From positions 1 through 34,498 of the forward strand of contig CANJCG010000004.1 in NCBI GenBank assembly GCA_947472655.1: a stretch of 34,498 nucleotides of DNA, given 5' to 3'. This document shows positions 24,084 to 33,348 of the stretch, in pieces. The notes below the pieces were generated by a model that did not search any database, was not told the DNA's origin, and saw only the letters and a list, made by a program, of their open reading frames with translations. The first letter of the stretch is position 1. Each line of letters begins with the position of its first letter. The position numbers were made by a program, and so were the translations under genes. The DNA is from Actinomycetota bacterium. GTDB lineage: Bacteria; Actinomycetota; Actinomycetes; S36-B12.

Positions 24084-24109
24084 TCCCTGTTCCTTCGCTT
24101 GAGAGTGAC

Positions 24110-25024
24110 TTAAGAATACGACGTATACGCGGCAGCGGCTGCATCCGCCACCCATTTGCGAGCTTCTCTGGGAGATTGCACAGTCAATGAACCTCCCATA
24201 GAAAGCACCACCTGAACTAGCCAATGAGGATCGCGAAAGGCCAATTCAGCTTCGATGGTCCCATCTGGGCCATCTTGGATGTTCGCGAAGGGGTAGGTGT
24301 CTAAGGCCCAGCGGGCGGTACTCGCCAAGGTCACTGCGGCACGGGTCTCTTGTGAAATCGGTGTCTGCATACCCATAGAGGTCGGCATTGGTTCACCAAG
24401 GAGTGCCGTGATGATGCGATCAACCCGGAAGGTCCGGATGGCTTGTGCTCGTTCACAGAAGCCTTCCAGGTACGTGTGACCTCCGGAGGTGACAACGCTG
24501 TGTGGCAAAACGATTCGATCGGTAACAAGGTCGTCAGTTCCAGCCGCATAAATGATTGATAGCTTTCTGTTCTCACGCAAAGCTGCCTCGATCATGTGCG
24601 TGGTTGCATCCGAAACCCCACTGTCGATCACCATGGTGGATGCCGTGTTCGTTTCGAGACTGCCTTCAAGTCGTTCAATCAAGGCAACGAGCGTTTTTCG
24701 ATCATGTGAGCCAGGCACCTGAATCAAGAGCCTTAACGCCACAAGAAGCGCCATCACTTCATCGCCCGAGAGACGCAGAGGACGGTCGAGAGTTTGTGGA
24801 TCAACGACATGAATACGTCCATCATCCCAGAACTGAATGTCCACGAGTTGATCTGGCATGTGCCCGGGTAATCCGCAGACCACCAGGAGCCATAAATCTT
24901 TTTCACATTGTTCAGCGGATATTCCAAAATGATCCGCGGCAACGTCAATACTGACACCATCATGATTGATGAGCCACGGAACCATTGTCATGAGTCGAGA
25001 CAACCGCGTACTCGATGTCGTCAC
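24110..25024 (-). CDS. pafC: PafC, WYL-domain transcriptional regulator
   Basis: 304 aa. An N-terminal helix-turn-helix (about residues 6-60), a middle region (about 85-130, [13 protein letters not shown]) and a WYL domain (about 140-235, [10 protein letters not shown] ... [20 protein letters not shown]) precede a WCX extension. With PafB it forms the heterodimer that activates the RecA-independent DNA-damage response in mycobacteria, sensing a DNA-like ligand by its WYL domain. It overlaps the pafB stop by 4 bp (GTGA), so the two are made together. Confidence 0.92.
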   Translation of the reverse strand: MTTSSTRLSRLMTMVPWLINHDGVSIDVAADHFGISAEQCEKDLWLLVVCGLPGHMPDQLVDIQFWDDGRIHVVDPQTLDRPLRLSGDEVMALLVALRLLIQVPGSHDRKTLVALIERLEGSLETNTASTMVIDSGVSDATTHMIEAALRENRKLSIIYAAGTDDLVTDRIVLPHSVVTSGGHTYLEGFCERAQAIRTFRVDRIITALLGEPMPTSMGMQTPISQETRAAVTLASTARWALDTYPFANIQDGPDGTIEAELAFRDPHWLVQVVLSMGGSLTVQSPREARKWVADAAAAAYTSYS

Positions 25025-25980
25025 GTTGCGTCCTGGTGATCGCGTAGAATTGTGTGCAGGGAATCACGAACCATCAGAAGAATTTCGTTTGGCTCAATGA
25101 CTTTGACACCACCGCCCGCCGCACAGATTTGTGAGACGAGCACATCGGCGGACACCGCTGAAATCGTGATCTCTGCATTTTCAAAGGGACTTATATTCGC
25201 TCCGTTGGCTTGCCGCAGCGCTGCACCGTGGCCGCCCTGGATCCAAACGGTTGCAGTGACCGGACGCGCAACGTCTTCACCGCGGACGACCTCAGTGAGA
25301 TCGAGATCAGATGGGCGAGCAACTTCTAGGCTTTTAGCCGTTACCGTCACAGAGCCCGTGATCCGTGAAACGCGAAAAGTGCGCCGTTCACCCCGATCAT
25401 GATCGTGACCTACGAAATACCAGTGCCCGAGATGGGCTACTAGGCCCCAAGGGTCGACAATGCGACGTGCAGGTTGCGGATCTGATCTGCCTTGATATTC
25501 GAAATTGACCACATGTTGTTCACGCAGCGCGGCCATAAGAGGTAATAACGCAGCATCAGTAGCGGTGACTCTGACCGATTCAAGACCTTGAACCGCTGGT
25601 GCATCGCCACTAATGGATTCGATCTTTCGTATGGCGGTAGTAGCGGGAGCCTCTAAAATCGCTTCCTGCCAGGTGGCAGCTGCCAGCGCTAAAAGGGCCA
25701 ACTCATCAGCCGAGAAATTCAGATCTTCAGGTGTGGTCTGCCGAGCAATGAGATAGCCCTCGACTTCGCCATTCACATCAAGCACAGTTTCAACCGGTAT
25801 ACCCATACCGCGTAGCTCATCTTTATCTCTCTCGAACATCCGCTCAAAGGCAACATCGCTTGCGTCAACGTCATACCCTGCAACGAGCCGACGGATATCT
25901 GATCGAGGAATGGCACGAGACGCACCTAAGAGACAAAAAACTACATTGAGTAAGCGTTCGGTGCGATCAACTCTTGCCAA
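25021..25980 (-). CDS. pafB: PafB, WYL-domain transcriptional regulator
   Basis: 319 aa from TTG 25980. The N-terminus (V-D-R-T-E-R-L-L-N-V-V-F-C-L-L) and F-E-R-M-F-E-R-D-K-D-E-L-R-G-M-G-I-P match the mycobacterial PafB N-terminus closely, including its wHTH region; the WYL domain has V-V-N-F-E-Y-Q-G-R and P-W-G-L-V-A-H-L-G-H-W-Y-F-V-G-H-D-H. No ATG or GTG occurs in the proper place, so the TTG is the likely start, 5 nt after the FKBP stop and probably coupled to it. Partner of PafC in the DNA-damage response. Confidence 0.92.
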   Translation of the reverse strand: MARVDRTERLLNVVFCLLGASRAIPRSDIRRLVAGYDVDASDVAFERMFERDKDELRGMGIPVETVLDVNGEVEGYLIARQTTPEDLNFSADELALLALAAATWQEAILEAPATTAIRKIESISGDAPAVQGLESVRVTATDAALLPLMAALREQHVVNFEYQGRSDPQPARRIVDPWGLVAHLGHWYFVGHDHDRGERRTFRVSRITGSVTVTAKSLEVARPSDLDLTEVVRGEDVARPVTATVWIQGGHGAALRQANGANISPFENAEITISAVSADVLVSQICAAGGGVKVIEPNEILLMVRDSLHTILRDHQDAT

Positions 25981-25985
25981 GACAG

Positions 25986-26345
25986 CTAGCCGACGTTGAG
26001 GAGATCAATTATGAAAACCAAAGTCCGTCCAGCAAGGCGATGCCCACCGGACTCGCCATAAGCCAAAGCTGGAGGAATAACCAGCTGCCGACGTCCACCA
26101 ACCTTCATGCCGGGGATACCTTCTTGCCAGCCAGCAATCAGGCCATTCAGTGGAAAGGTGATGGATTCGCCTCGATCCCAGGAAGAGTCGAATTCTTCAC
26201 CATTTTCGAAATCCACACCCAAGTAGTGAACCTCTACCCGACCCCCAGCGACCGCCACAGCTCCATCACCAACAAACACGTCGCTGATGATTAACGTGGT
26301 AGGTGCGGGACCGTCGATAAAGTCTACTTCTGGTTTCTGCGTCAT
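25986..26345 (-). CDS. FKBP-type peptidyl-prolyl isomerase (cytosolic)
   Basis: 119 aa, a single minimal FKBP domain: V-E-V-H-Y-L-G, F-D-S-S-W-D-R-G, F-x-L-N-G-L-I-A-G-W-Q-E-G-I-P-G-M-K-V-G-G-R-R-Q-L-V-I-P and L-V-F-I-I-D-L-L. It has no signal peptide, so it is cytosolic. It catalyses cis-trans turning of prolyl bonds. Its ATG lies 6 nt after TAAGAT, a -10 box that starts with the TAA stop of the preceding gene. Two FKBPs between pafA and pafB are also known in Streptomyces; their link to the proteasome is unknown. Confidence 0.92.
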   Translation of the reverse strand: MTQKPEVDFIDGPAPTTLIISDVFVGDGAVAVAGGRVEVHYLGVDFENGEEFDSSWDRGESITFPLNGLIAGWQEGIPGMKVGGRRQLVIPPALAYGESGGHRLAGRTLVFIIDLLNVG

Positions 26346-26351
26346 ACGAGA

Positions 26352-26357
26352 ATCTTA
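26352..26357 (-). promoter_or_regulatory. -10 box of leaderless promoter for the cytosolic FKBP gene, built on a stop codon
   Basis: On the minus strand TAAGAT (beginning with the TAA stop of the lipoprotein FKBP gene) is followed by 6 nt (TCTCGT) and ATG 26345. Confidence 0.5.
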
Positions 26358-26948
26358 TTTGTCGATTGATACAAGTTCGACGACGAACACGAGTGATTCA
26401 TCGGGAAGGATTCCCGAACCGGCTGGCGGAGTAGGACCATAGCCCTGTTCCCCCGGAATGATGAGGAGTCGTTGCTCACCGATTTTCATACCCGGCATCC
26501 CCACGCTCCAGCCCGGAATCAGACCTGCAAGATCGTAAGTGAGCGGAGCGCCATTGGCCCAAGAGGAGTCGAATTGAGTCTGGCTCACCAATCCAACGCC
26601 GCAATAATTGAATGTAAGCGTGTCTGAAGCTTTGAGCACCTTGCCCTTGCCAGGTATCAACGTCTTGGTTTGAACCTCAGTGGCCGCAGGTAGAGCCGGC
26701 GCAATCGTGATCACGGGGGCTTTGGCTTGCGCGACAGTAACTCCAGACACAGTGGTGCCCTGAATGGGTGCCGCGTTCTCAGCTGTCGGATCTCCACCCT
26801 GAACCGCGCAGCGTGAGGTCACGAATTGTGAACTGACACTGGCGCTGGGAGCTGGCTCAGTGGCAGCACCTGGGTCGGCTGACGGAGTGCTTGAACACGC
26901 AGCGAGAAGGATGAGAATGGGAACCAACAAGATAACGGGACGTCGAAT
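26355..26948 (-). CDS. FKBP-type peptidyl-prolyl isomerase lipoprotein, probable ATT start
   Basis: About 197 aa. Starting from ATT at 26948 the protein begins with a complete lipoprotein signal, MRRPVILLVPILILLAAC, with two arginines, a hydrophobic core and a lipobox ending at Cys18. The only canonical starts between the in-frame stop and the lipobox are TTG 26930 and 26927, which drop the arginines. TAGACT sits 6 nt before the ATT. A Ser/Pro/Thr-rich linker follows, then an FKBP domain (Y-C-G-V-G-L, F-D-S-S-W, L-I-P-G-W-S-V-G-M-P-G-M-K-I-G-E). It should sit on the outer face of the cytoplasmic membrane as a folding aid. A Lnt is encoded in this window to finish its lipidation. Confidence 0.85.
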   Translation of the reverse strand: MRRPVILLVPILILLAACSSTPSADPGAATEPAPSASVSSQFVTSRCAVQGGDPTAENAAPIQGTTVSGVTVAQAKAPVITIAPALPAATEVQTKTLIPGKGKVLKASDTLTFNYCGVGLVSQTQFDSSWANGAPLTYDLAGLIPGWSVGMPGMKIGEQRLLIIPGEQGYGPTPPAGSGILPDESLVFVVELVSIDK

Positions 26949-26954
26949 CTCAAC

Positions 26955-26960
26955 AGTCTA
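26955..26960 (-). promoter_or_regulatory. -10 box of leaderless promoter for the lipoprotein FKBP gene
   Basis: On the minus strand TAGACT is followed by 6 nt (GTTGAG) and ATT 26948. The TAG inside it is also the in-frame stop that bounds the reading frame. Confidence 0.5.
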
Positions 26961-26987
26961 AGCGGGCTTAGGCCCAGATTGGTGTAT

Positions 26988-28352
26988 CTACATTCGGGAA
27001 ATAAGGTGCTGCACTCTTTCATCGACCGCTGTGAAGGGGTCCTTGCAAACAACGGTACGCGGAGTCTGGTCATTGAGTTTGAGATTGACCCAATCAACTG
27101 TGAAATCTCGATGGTGCTGCGTGGCACTTTTGATGAAATCACCACGTAGTTTGGCCCTCGTTGTTTGAGGAGGAATCGATTTAGCTTCAAAGACATCGAG
27201 TTCCCGAGTCACACGGCTTGCCATCCCGCGTCGTTCCAGAAGGTAGAAAAGCCCCCGGCTACGCGTGACATCGTGATAGGCGAGATCCATTTGCGCGATT
27301 CTCGCCGAGGATAGGTCAAGATCATGTTTTGCCATATAACGCTCGAATAATTTTTTCTTGATAACCCAATCGATGTCTTGATCGATCAAAGTGAGATTTT
27401 CAGTTTCTAGGGCAAGTAGTACTTTCTCCCAAAGATCCAGAACCCGACGATGTACTGGATCATCGCTTAGGCCACGTTCGTTGGCGAATTGGCTCACTCG
27501 TTCGAAATACTCTGTCTGTATTTGGATCGCGGTGAGTTCTTGTCCATTCACGAGTTTGACTTTTGTCTTGCCGGTCGAGTCGTGGCTTATTGCACGTATT
27601 GAGCGCACTGGATTTTCTAGGGTCAAATCTTTCATTGCGAAGCCGCCCTCAAGCATGCGTAAAACTAGGTCAACCATTCCAAGCTTCAACATTGTGGTTG
27701 TCTCACTCATATTTGAGTCTCCGACGATCACATGAAGTCGACGATAAAGCTCCGCATCAGCATGTGGTTCGTCGCGAGTATTAATTATTGGTCGCGAACG
27801 AGTGGTCGCGCTTGAGGTACCTTCCCAAATGTGATCAGCTCGCTGGCTTACAGCGAAAATTGTTCCTTTAGGTGTCTGAAGCACTTTGCCGGCGCCCGTG
27901 AGCAGCTGGCGAGTAATGAGCAGTGGGATAAGCCGATCAGTGAGGCGAGCGAAATCACCATGGCGCTCAACTAGGTAATTTTCATGACATCCGTAAGAGT
28001 TTCCCCCCGTGTCGGTGTTGTTCTTAAAAAGATATATCTCGCCTTCAATTCCCTCGGCTTTGAGTCGAATCTCTCCATCATTAACGAGACCCTCAAGTAT
28101 TCGATCACCAGCACGATCATGAGTAAGCAATTGCGTCACACTGTCGCACTCTGGAGTGGCGTATTCAGGATGGCTTCCAACATCGAGATACAACCGAGAT
28201 CCATTTGGGAGAAACACGTTGCTGCTACGTCCCCACGAAACCACACGCCGAAACAGATAGCGCGCAACCTCGTCTGGGCTCAGGCGTCGGTGTCCCTGAA
28301 AGCTACAGGAAACTCCGTACTCGGTCTCCAGACCAAAGATGCGACGATGCAT
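26988..28352 (-). CDS. pafA: Pup-protein ligase PafA
   Basis: 454 aa, the usual length. G-L-E-T-E-Y-G (Glu9) starts the ATP/Mg site, Asp57 in [12 protein letters not shown] is the catalytic residue, and [18 protein letters not shown] and [12 protein letters not shown] follow, all as in mycobacterial PafA. It phosphorylates the C-terminal Glu of Pup and joins it to substrate lysines. Its ATG is 6 nt after TAGTGT, whose TAG is the prcA stop codon, so pafA may have its own internal promoter. prcA lies 9 bp upstream. Confidence 0.96.
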   Translation of the reverse strand: MHRRIFGLETEYGVSCSFQGHRRLSPDEVARYLFRRVVSWGRSSNVFLPNGSRLYLDVGSHPEYATPECDSVTQLLTHDRAGDRILEGLVNDGEIRLKAEGIEGEIYLFKNNTDTGGNSYGCHENYLVERHGDFARLTDRLIPLLITRQLLTGAGKVLQTPKGTIFAVSQRADHIWEGTSSATTRSRPIINTRDEPHADAELYRRLHVIVGDSNMSETTTMLKLGMVDLVLRMLEGGFAMKDLTLENPVRSIRAISHDSTGKTKVKLVNGQELTAIQIQTEYFERVSQFANERGLSDDPVHRRVLDLWEKVLLALETENLTLIDQDIDWVIKKKLFERYMAKHDLDLSSARIAQMDLAYHDVTRSRGLFYLLERRGMASRVTRELDVFEAKSIPPQTTRAKLRGDFIKSATQHHRDFTVDWVNLKLNDQTPRTVVCKDPFTAVDERVQHLISRM

Positions 28353-28358
28353 GAGTTC

Positions 28359-28364
28359 ACACTA
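28359..28364 (-). promoter_or_regulatory. -10 box of leaderless promoter for pafA, built on the prcA stop codon
   Basis: On the minus strand TAGTGT begins with the prcA TAG stop and is followed by 6 nt (GAACTC) and ATG 28352; no Shine-Dalgarno sequence is seen. Confidence 0.5.
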
Positions 28365-29051
28365 AGACAGAAGTTCTTCCAGTCTTGGCCCATTGATTCG
28401 AATGAAGGTTCGGCGTGGTCTATTTCGATCGAGAATGGCGACTTCCAGCTCCGCTGGGGTCAACGTGCGCTGTGCCTCGCCACCAAATTCCCCGAGAAGC
28501 CGTACCGCGAGGTTCAACGAGGTAGATAAGTCCATCCCCTGGGTCCATTGTTCAGCAAGCGCATTGCTGATGGCCTCTGCCTGACCGCCCATGGCGACGT
28601 AACCCTGTTCATCGGCCACAGAACCGTCAAAAGAGAGGCGATAAAGCTGGTCTTCATGTGCGCTCTCGCCCACCTCAGCGACCACGATTTCGACTTCATA
28701 CGGCTTCGGCTGATCAGTGAAAATAGTTCCAAGAGTTTGAGCGTAGGCATTTGCGAGGCTTCGGCCGTTCACATCTCGACGATCGTAGGAATACCCGCGC
28801 ATGTCGGCCAGTCGAACACCCGCGACACGCAGATTTTCGAATTCATTGTATTTACCCACTGCTGCGAATCCAATGCGATCGTAGATCTCACTGATTTTGT
28901 GGAGGGCTCGTGATGGATTTTCGGCTACGAAAACTACGCCGTCTATGTACTCCAAGACAATCACGCTTCGACCGCGGGCGATTCCCTTACGGGCATAATC
29001 CGCTTTATCTTTTATGAGTTGTTCTGGCGCAACATAGTAAGGAGAACTCAT
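28362..29051 (-). CDS. prcA: Proteasome subunit alpha PrcA
   Basis: 229 aa. The N-terminal [27 protein letters not shown] is typical of bacterial alpha subunits, whose N-termini gate the entry pore, and there is no catalytic Thr. It forms the outer rings of the 20S core. The ATG at 29051 overlaps the prcB stop by 4 bp, so the two subunits are coupled in translation. The C-terminal [12 protein letters not shown] ends next to pafA. Confidence 0.95.
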   Translation of the reverse strand: MSSPYYVAPEQLIKDKADYARKGIARGRSVIVLEYIDGVVFVAENPSRALHKISEIYDRIGFAAVGKYNEFENLRVAGVRLADMRGYSYDRRDVNGRSLANAYAQTLGTIFTDQPKPYEVEIVVAEVGESAHEDQLYRLSFDGSVADEQGYVAMGGQAEAISNALAEQWTQGMDLSTSLNLAVRLLGEFGGEAQRTLTPAELEVAILDRNRPRRTFIRINGPRLEELLS

Positions 29052-29893
29052 GACTGACCTTCCAAAACTACGAGTGGTCCATCAGGGCGACGTTGTCTAC
29101 CAGCAACAATGGCTTGCACCATCGGTGTTAAAACCTCTTCATCGAGGAGCCGAACACCAGTTGAATCGCTGATGGCGACTACCGGATAGATCCCCCGGGC
29201 CAAATCCGGACCGCCAGTTGCGCTGTCATCATCCGCGGCGTCATATAAGGCCTCGAGAGCTATCGCGGTGGCCTGGTCTGCAGAAATATCCTCGCGATAC
29301 ATCTTCTTGATCGAACTCTTGGCGAAGAAAGACCCCGACCCAACCGCGTGGTAGTCATGTTCTTCATAGCGACCACCGGTCACGTCATAGGAGAAGATTC
29401 TTCCGCGATCGCGATCAAGATCGTAACCGGCAAACATTGGTACCACTGCTAAGCCTTGCATGGCCATACCCAGGTTTCCGCGTAATAGAGCAGAAAGTCG
29501 ATTGGCTTTGCCATCGAGACTGAGCTGCAGCCCTTCAATTTTTTCATAATGTTCAAGTTCAACCTGGAACAGTCGGACAAGTTCAATGGCCAAACCCGCA
29601 GTCCCTGCAATACCAATCATGGAGTGTTCATCAGCCAGGAAGACTTTTTCAATATCACGTTGAGAAATCACGTTGCCCATAGTTGCGCGCCTGTCTCCGG
29701 CCATCACTGCTCCAAAGCTGCCACGCAGGGACACGATTGTGGTTCCGTGAGGAGCCAGATGCGTGGTGTCAATGTTCGACTGGAGCAAGCGAGCAGTGAG
29801 CACATCAGGTGCGAGATCGGCGAGGAAATCAGCAAACGATGGTGAACCATTGCGCATGAAAGCGGGAGGCAACATACCTCCTGAATTTGTCAC
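29048..29893 (-). CDS. prcB: Proteasome subunit beta PrcB
   Basis: 281 aa. A 50-residue propeptide (residues 1-50) ends H-G before Thr51 in G-T-T-I-V-S-L, the autocleaved nucleophile. The core has A-G-D-R-R-A-T, G-I-A-G-T-A-G, and S-G-S-F-F-A-K in the expected order. It forms the inner catalytic rings of the 20S core. GTG 29893 overlaps the pup stop (GTGA). Acidic [11 protein letters not shown] is a loop specific to this family. Confidence 0.96.
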   Translation of the reverse strand: MTNSGGMLPPAFMRNGSPSFADFLADLAPDVLTARLLQSNIDTTHLAPHGTTIVSLRGSFGAVMAGDRRATMGNVISQRDIEKVFLADEHSMIGIAGTAGLAIELVRLFQVELEHYEKIEGLQLSLDGKANRLSALLRGNLGMAMQGLAVVPMFAGYDLDRDRGRIFSYDVTGGRYEEHDYHAVGSGSFFAKSSIKKMYREDISADQATAIALEALYDAADDDSATGGPDLARGIYPVVAISDSTGVRLLDEEVLTPMVQAIVAGRQRRPDGPLVVLEGQS

Positions 29894-30096
29894 TGCCCAC
29901 CCTTTTGGACGAAGGACTTCACAAATTCTTCAGCGTTGATCTCAAGGACCTCGTCGATTTCATCAAGCAATGAATCGACGTCCGCATCGAGTGCGGCCTT
30001 GTGCTCAGTACTTGTAGATTGCACCTGACCGTCGCTTGCGGCATCCTCTTGTTGAGGACGATTGACCTTGCGTTCTGCGTTCTCGCGTTGCGGCAT
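29890..30096 (-). CDS. pup: Prokaryotic ubiquitin-like protein Pup
   Basis: 68 aa, mostly polar and probably disordered, ending in the hallmark Gly66-Gly67-Gln68. The helical middle [25 protein letters not shown] is the part that binds Arc coiled coils. The terminal Gln means Dop must deamidate it before PafA can use it; dop is the next gene upstream. ATG 30096 follows TACTCT by 6 nt (leaderless pattern) though AGGA also lies there. Confidence 0.96.
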   Translation of the reverse strand: MPQRENAERKVNRPQQEDAASDGQVQSTSTEHKAALDADVDSLLDEIDEVLEINAEEFVKSFVQKGGQ

Positions 30097-30102
30097 GTTC
30101 CT

Positions 30103-30108
30103 AGAGTA
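30103..30108 (-). promoter_or_regulatory. -10 box of possible leaderless promoter for pup
   Basis: On the minus strand TACTCT is followed by 6 nt (AGGAAC) and ATG 30096. AGGA inside the spacer could also act as a ribosome site, so this case is less clear. Confidence 0.4.
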
Positions 30109-30121
30109 CCTTCCGTTATAT

Positions 30122-31639
30122 CTAAGTGCTCAGCAACTTGATGAGTTCTTCGGCACTTTCTGCCTGGTCGAACAGAGGCCCCACATGATCGAAGGTGCCT
30201 CGTGCTGGCTCCATTGTGGGTACTCGTACTAAGGATTCTTGGCCGGGAAGGTCAAAGACTATGGAATCCCAAGAGGCCGCCGCTATCTCGTTTGGAAACC
30301 TGCGTAAGCATTCGCCTCGAAAATAGGCCCGGGTGTCGCGCGGTGCAAAAAGTCGTGCATGTTCAACTTCATCGTCACTGAACATGCGAAGTAATTGACC
30401 GCGTTGTTCAAGCCGGAGTGCTAGTCCACGCTCAGGTCGAATATCTGCGTATTGCAGATCGATCGCCTGCAACTGAGGTGCTGACCAGTCAAGATTGTCC
30501 CTCGTTCTGTATGCCTGCATCAATCGATATTTCGCAGCCCAATCGAGAATATCTGCGCATCCGAGAGGATCTTCGTCGAGACGATCGAGAACACTGCCCC
30601 ACTGCTGCAGCAGATCACGCGTTTGGTCATCTATATCGGCCCCGTACTCAGCCTCGCAATACAACGCACACATCTCCCAGAACTCACGCTGGATCTCGAT
30701 GGCCGACATGTGACGGTCCCCCGTGAGTGTTAAGCGCTTCTGTAGAGCGACATCGTGGCTAACGGCATACATGGCGCGCAGAGGCTCTTCTACGGTGAGG
30801 TCTTTACCGATTAAGAAGCCGCTTTCCAACATGCTGATCACCAGCGATGTCGTACCCATTTTCAGATACGTAGCAGTGTCGCTCATATTGGCGTCTCCCA
30901 CGATGACATGGAGGCGACGAAAACGTTCAGCGTCACTATGCGGTTCATCGCGAGTATTGATTATTGGTCGCTTAAAGGTTGTTTCCAGCCCGACTTCCGC
31001 CTCGAAGAAATCTGCACGCTGGCTTAACTGATACACCATTTTTTTCGGATCTTGCCCAATACCGAGGCGGCCTGCCCCGGTAAAAATCTGACGACTGATG
31101 AAAAAAGGTGTGAGCCAGGCAACTATTGATGAAAAAGGAGTCGTTCGCGACATGAGGTAGTTCTCATGGCATCCATAAGAAGCTCCCTTGTTATCGGTGT
31201 TATTTTTGTAGAGGAGAACCGGTAAATCCACACCATCCGTGGAGGTGTGTGTCGCCGCGCGCTGCATGACAGCCATGCCAGCCCTATCCCACAACACAGC
31301 GTCACGTGGATTGGTTATTTCTGGAGAGGAGTATTCCGGGTGGGAATGGTCGACATAAAAACGAGCACCATTCGTCAAAATAATGTTCGCCATGCCCAAA
31401 TCATCATCAGTCAACTGTGAAGGATCGGCATCCGCACGACTCATGTCGAAGCCACGCGCATCGCGCAGAGGTGCCTCTTGCGAATAGTCCCATTTAGGAT
31501 TTCTTTGACGACCCTGCACATGGTTGCGTGCATAAGCGTTTACCAAACGCGTTGATGTGGCCATCGCGTTACTGACTCGCTCGCCAGGGACGGTGATCCC
31601 GTATTCGGTTTCAATGCCCATGATGCGATGAACGGTCAT
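30122..31639 (-). CDS. dop: Depupylase/deamidase Dop
   Basis: 505 aa. It shares the PafA fold: G-I-E-T-E-Y-G (Glu10), Asp97 in F-Y-V-D-H-S-H-P-E-Y-S-S-P-E, and N-T-R-D-E-P-H-S-D-A-E. Unlike PafA it has the extra Dop-loop (residues about 45-80, rich in charged residues), which identifies it. It deamidates Pup-Gln to Pup-Glu and removes Pup from substrates. It lies between arc and pup, with a GAAAAGAG ribosome site 8 nt before ATG 31639; 22 bp separate it from arc. Confidence 0.96.
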   Translation of the reverse strand: MTVHRIMGIETEYGITVPGERVSNAMATSTRLVNAYARNHVQGRQRNPKWDYSQEAPLRDARGFDMSRADADPSQLTDDDLGMANIILTNGARFYVDHSHPEYSSPEITNPRDAVLWDRAGMAVMQRAATHTSTDGVDLPVLLYKNNTDNKGASYGCHENYLMSRTTPFSSIVAWLTPFFISRQIFTGAGRLGIGQDPKKMVYQLSQRADFFEAEVGLETTFKRPIINTRDEPHSDAERFRRLHVIVGDANMSDTATYLKMGTTSLVISMLESGFLIGKDLTVEEPLRAMYAVSHDVALQKRLTLTGDRHMSAIEIQREFWEMCALYCEAEYGADIDDQTRDLLQQWGSVLDRLDEDPLGCADILDWAAKYRLMQAYRTRDNLDWSAPQLQAIDLQYADIRPERGLALRLEQRGQLLRMFSDDEVEHARLFAPRDTRAYFRGECLRRFPNEIAAASWDSIVFDLPGQESLVRVPTMEPARGTFDHVGPLFDQAESAEELIKLLST

Positions 31640-31661
31640 CCTGTAGCTCTTTTCCTATCGG

Positions 31662-33326
31662 TTAGAGGTACTGACCGGTGTTAGCAACCGTAGCAATAGA
31701 GCGCCCAGTCTCATTGCCCTTGGCCCCGTGCACCAAGGTTCTGATGTAGACGATGCGCTCACCCTTCTTGCCTGAGATCCGTGCCCAGTCATCAGGATTC
31801 GTGGTGTTAGGTAAGTCTTCATTTTCCCGGAACTCATCAAGTGCTGCATCGAGGAGATGTTGGACTCTGATTCCCTTGTCGCCTGAGTCGAGGAAATTCT
31901 TAATGGAAGCCTTTTTCGCGCGCGCAACGATATTTTCAATCATGGCGCCTGAATTAAAGTCCTTGAAATATAGGATTTCCTTGTCGCCACCTGCGTAAGT
32001 GACTTCAAGGAATCTGTTTTCATCAGAATCCGCGTAAATCATTTCAACTGCCCGTTGAATCATCGCTACACATGCGGCATTACGGTCACCGCCATGCTCA
32101 GCAATGTCATCTTCATGAATCGGTAATTCAGGCAACAGGTACTTACTAAAAATTTCGCGTGCAGCCTCAGCATCAGGCCGAGCAATTTTGATTTTGACGT
32201 CAAGCCGGCCTGGTCGCAATATTGCAGGATCAATCATGTCTTCACGGTTTGATGCACCAATGACAATCACATTTTCGAGACGCTCAACACCATCTATTTC
32301 GGCCAGGAGCTGCGGCACGATTGTGTTCTCGACATCGCTAGAAACACCAGATCCTCGTGTTCTAAAAAGAGAGTCCATCTCGTCGAAGAAAACAATGACA
32401 GGGGTGCCTTCAGACGCCTTCTCTCGTGCCCGCTGAAAAACCAGCCGAATATGGCGTTCGGTTTCTCCGACATATTTATTGAGAAGTTCAGGGCCTTTAA
32501 TGTTGAGGAAGAAACTGCGTCCCTCCTCTGTTCCGTTACGCTCCGCGATTTTCTTAGCCAGAGAATTAGCAACGGCCTTAGCGATCAGAGTTTTTCCACA
32601 CCCTGGTGGACCATATAAAAGTATGCCTTTAGGTGGCTTTAGGTGATGCTCGGTGTAAAGGTCTGGATGCAGAAATGGTAATTCGACTGCATCGCGGATT
32701 GACTCAATTTGGTCGCGAAGCCCACCGATATCTTCATATTCAATATTGGGAACTTCTTCCAGAATGAGATCGTTCACTTCAGACTTGCTCACTCGTTGCG
32801 TTGCATATCCGGAACGAGTATCCAACAAAAGTGAGTCGCCCGCCCTTAGCTTTTCAGCTTGTAAAGGCTTAGCGAGTCGAATAACGCGTTCATCGTCAGA
32901 ACTTCCCACGATCAGCGCACGAGTGCCCGATTCAAGAATTTCCTTGAAAGTTACGATTTCTCCGACATCTTCAAAATCGCGGATCGAAATAATGCTCGTG
33001 GCGTCATTCAGCATGACTTCTTGCCCAGCAACGAGAGTGGATAGGTCCACCCCAGGACTGACGGGAACCGTCATCTTGCGTCCTGCTGAAAGAACATCCG
33101 CGCTGTGTTCACCGACAGCACCTATAAATGTGGCAAACCCTGCTGGTGGCAGTGCTAATCGATCTATCTCACTCTTCAGTGAGATGATTTGCTCACGCGC
33201 TTCTTTTAGTGTGTCAATGAGGCGCGCGCTGTGATCCCTTTGAGACATCAAATCAGCGCGGAGACGATTTAAGGCAGCCTCAAGAGCAGCTACGCGGTCC
33301 GCTTCTGGCGAGAGTGAATCCGTCAT
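31662..33326 (-). CDS. arc: AAA ATPase forming ring-shaped complexes (ARC/Mpa), proteasome activator
   Basis: 554 aa. Residues about 8-58 form a coiled coil that catches Pup, residues about 60-190 hold the tandem OB domains, and the AAA module has Walker A GPPGCGKT at 239-246 and Walker B V-I-V-F-F-D-E at 310-316. The C-terminus ends in G-Q-Y-L, which docks into pockets of the PrcA ring. It unfolds pupylated proteins. AAGGAGG lies 5 nt before ATG 33326. The candidate -10 box TAGAGT (33350-33355) overlaps the trmI stop. Confidence 0.96.
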   Translation of the reverse strand: MTDSLSPEADRVAALEAALNRLRADLMSQRDHSARLIDTLKEAREQIISLKSEIDRLALPPAGFATFIGAVGEHSADVLSAGRKMTVPVSPGVDLSTLVAGQEVMLNDATSIISIRDFEDVGEIVTFKEILESGTRALIVGSSDDERVIRLAKPLQAEKLRAGDSLLLDTRSGYATQRVSKSEVNDLILEEVPNIEYEDIGGLRDQIESIRDAVELPFLHPDLYTEHHLKPPKGILLYGPPGCGKTLIAKAVANSLAKKIAERNGTEEGRSFFLNIKGPELLNKYVGETERHIRLVFQRAREKASEGTPVIVFFDEMDSLFRTRGSGVSSDVENTIVPQLLAEIDGVERLENVIVIGASNREDMIDPAILRPGRLDVKIKIARPDAEAAREIFSKYLLPELPIHEDDIAEHGGDRNAACVAMIQRAVEMIYADSDENRFLEVTYAGGDKEILYFKDFNSGAMIENIVARAKKASIKNFLDSGDKGIRVQHLLDAALDEFRENEDLPNTTNPDDWARISGKKGERIVYIRTLVHGAKGNETGRSIATVANTGQYL

Positions 33327-33348
33327 AACGCCTCCTTGATGTGACTAT

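Noticed and set aside
24084-24224. 47-residue extension of TatA
   Set aside because: TatA proteins start right before the membrane helix, and AAGGAA precedes ATG 24083; the extension overlaps the pafC end.
26819-27196. A 125-codon minus-strand frame across the pafA end and the lipoprotein FKBP start
   Set aside because: Out of frame with two recognised genes and without any domain pattern.
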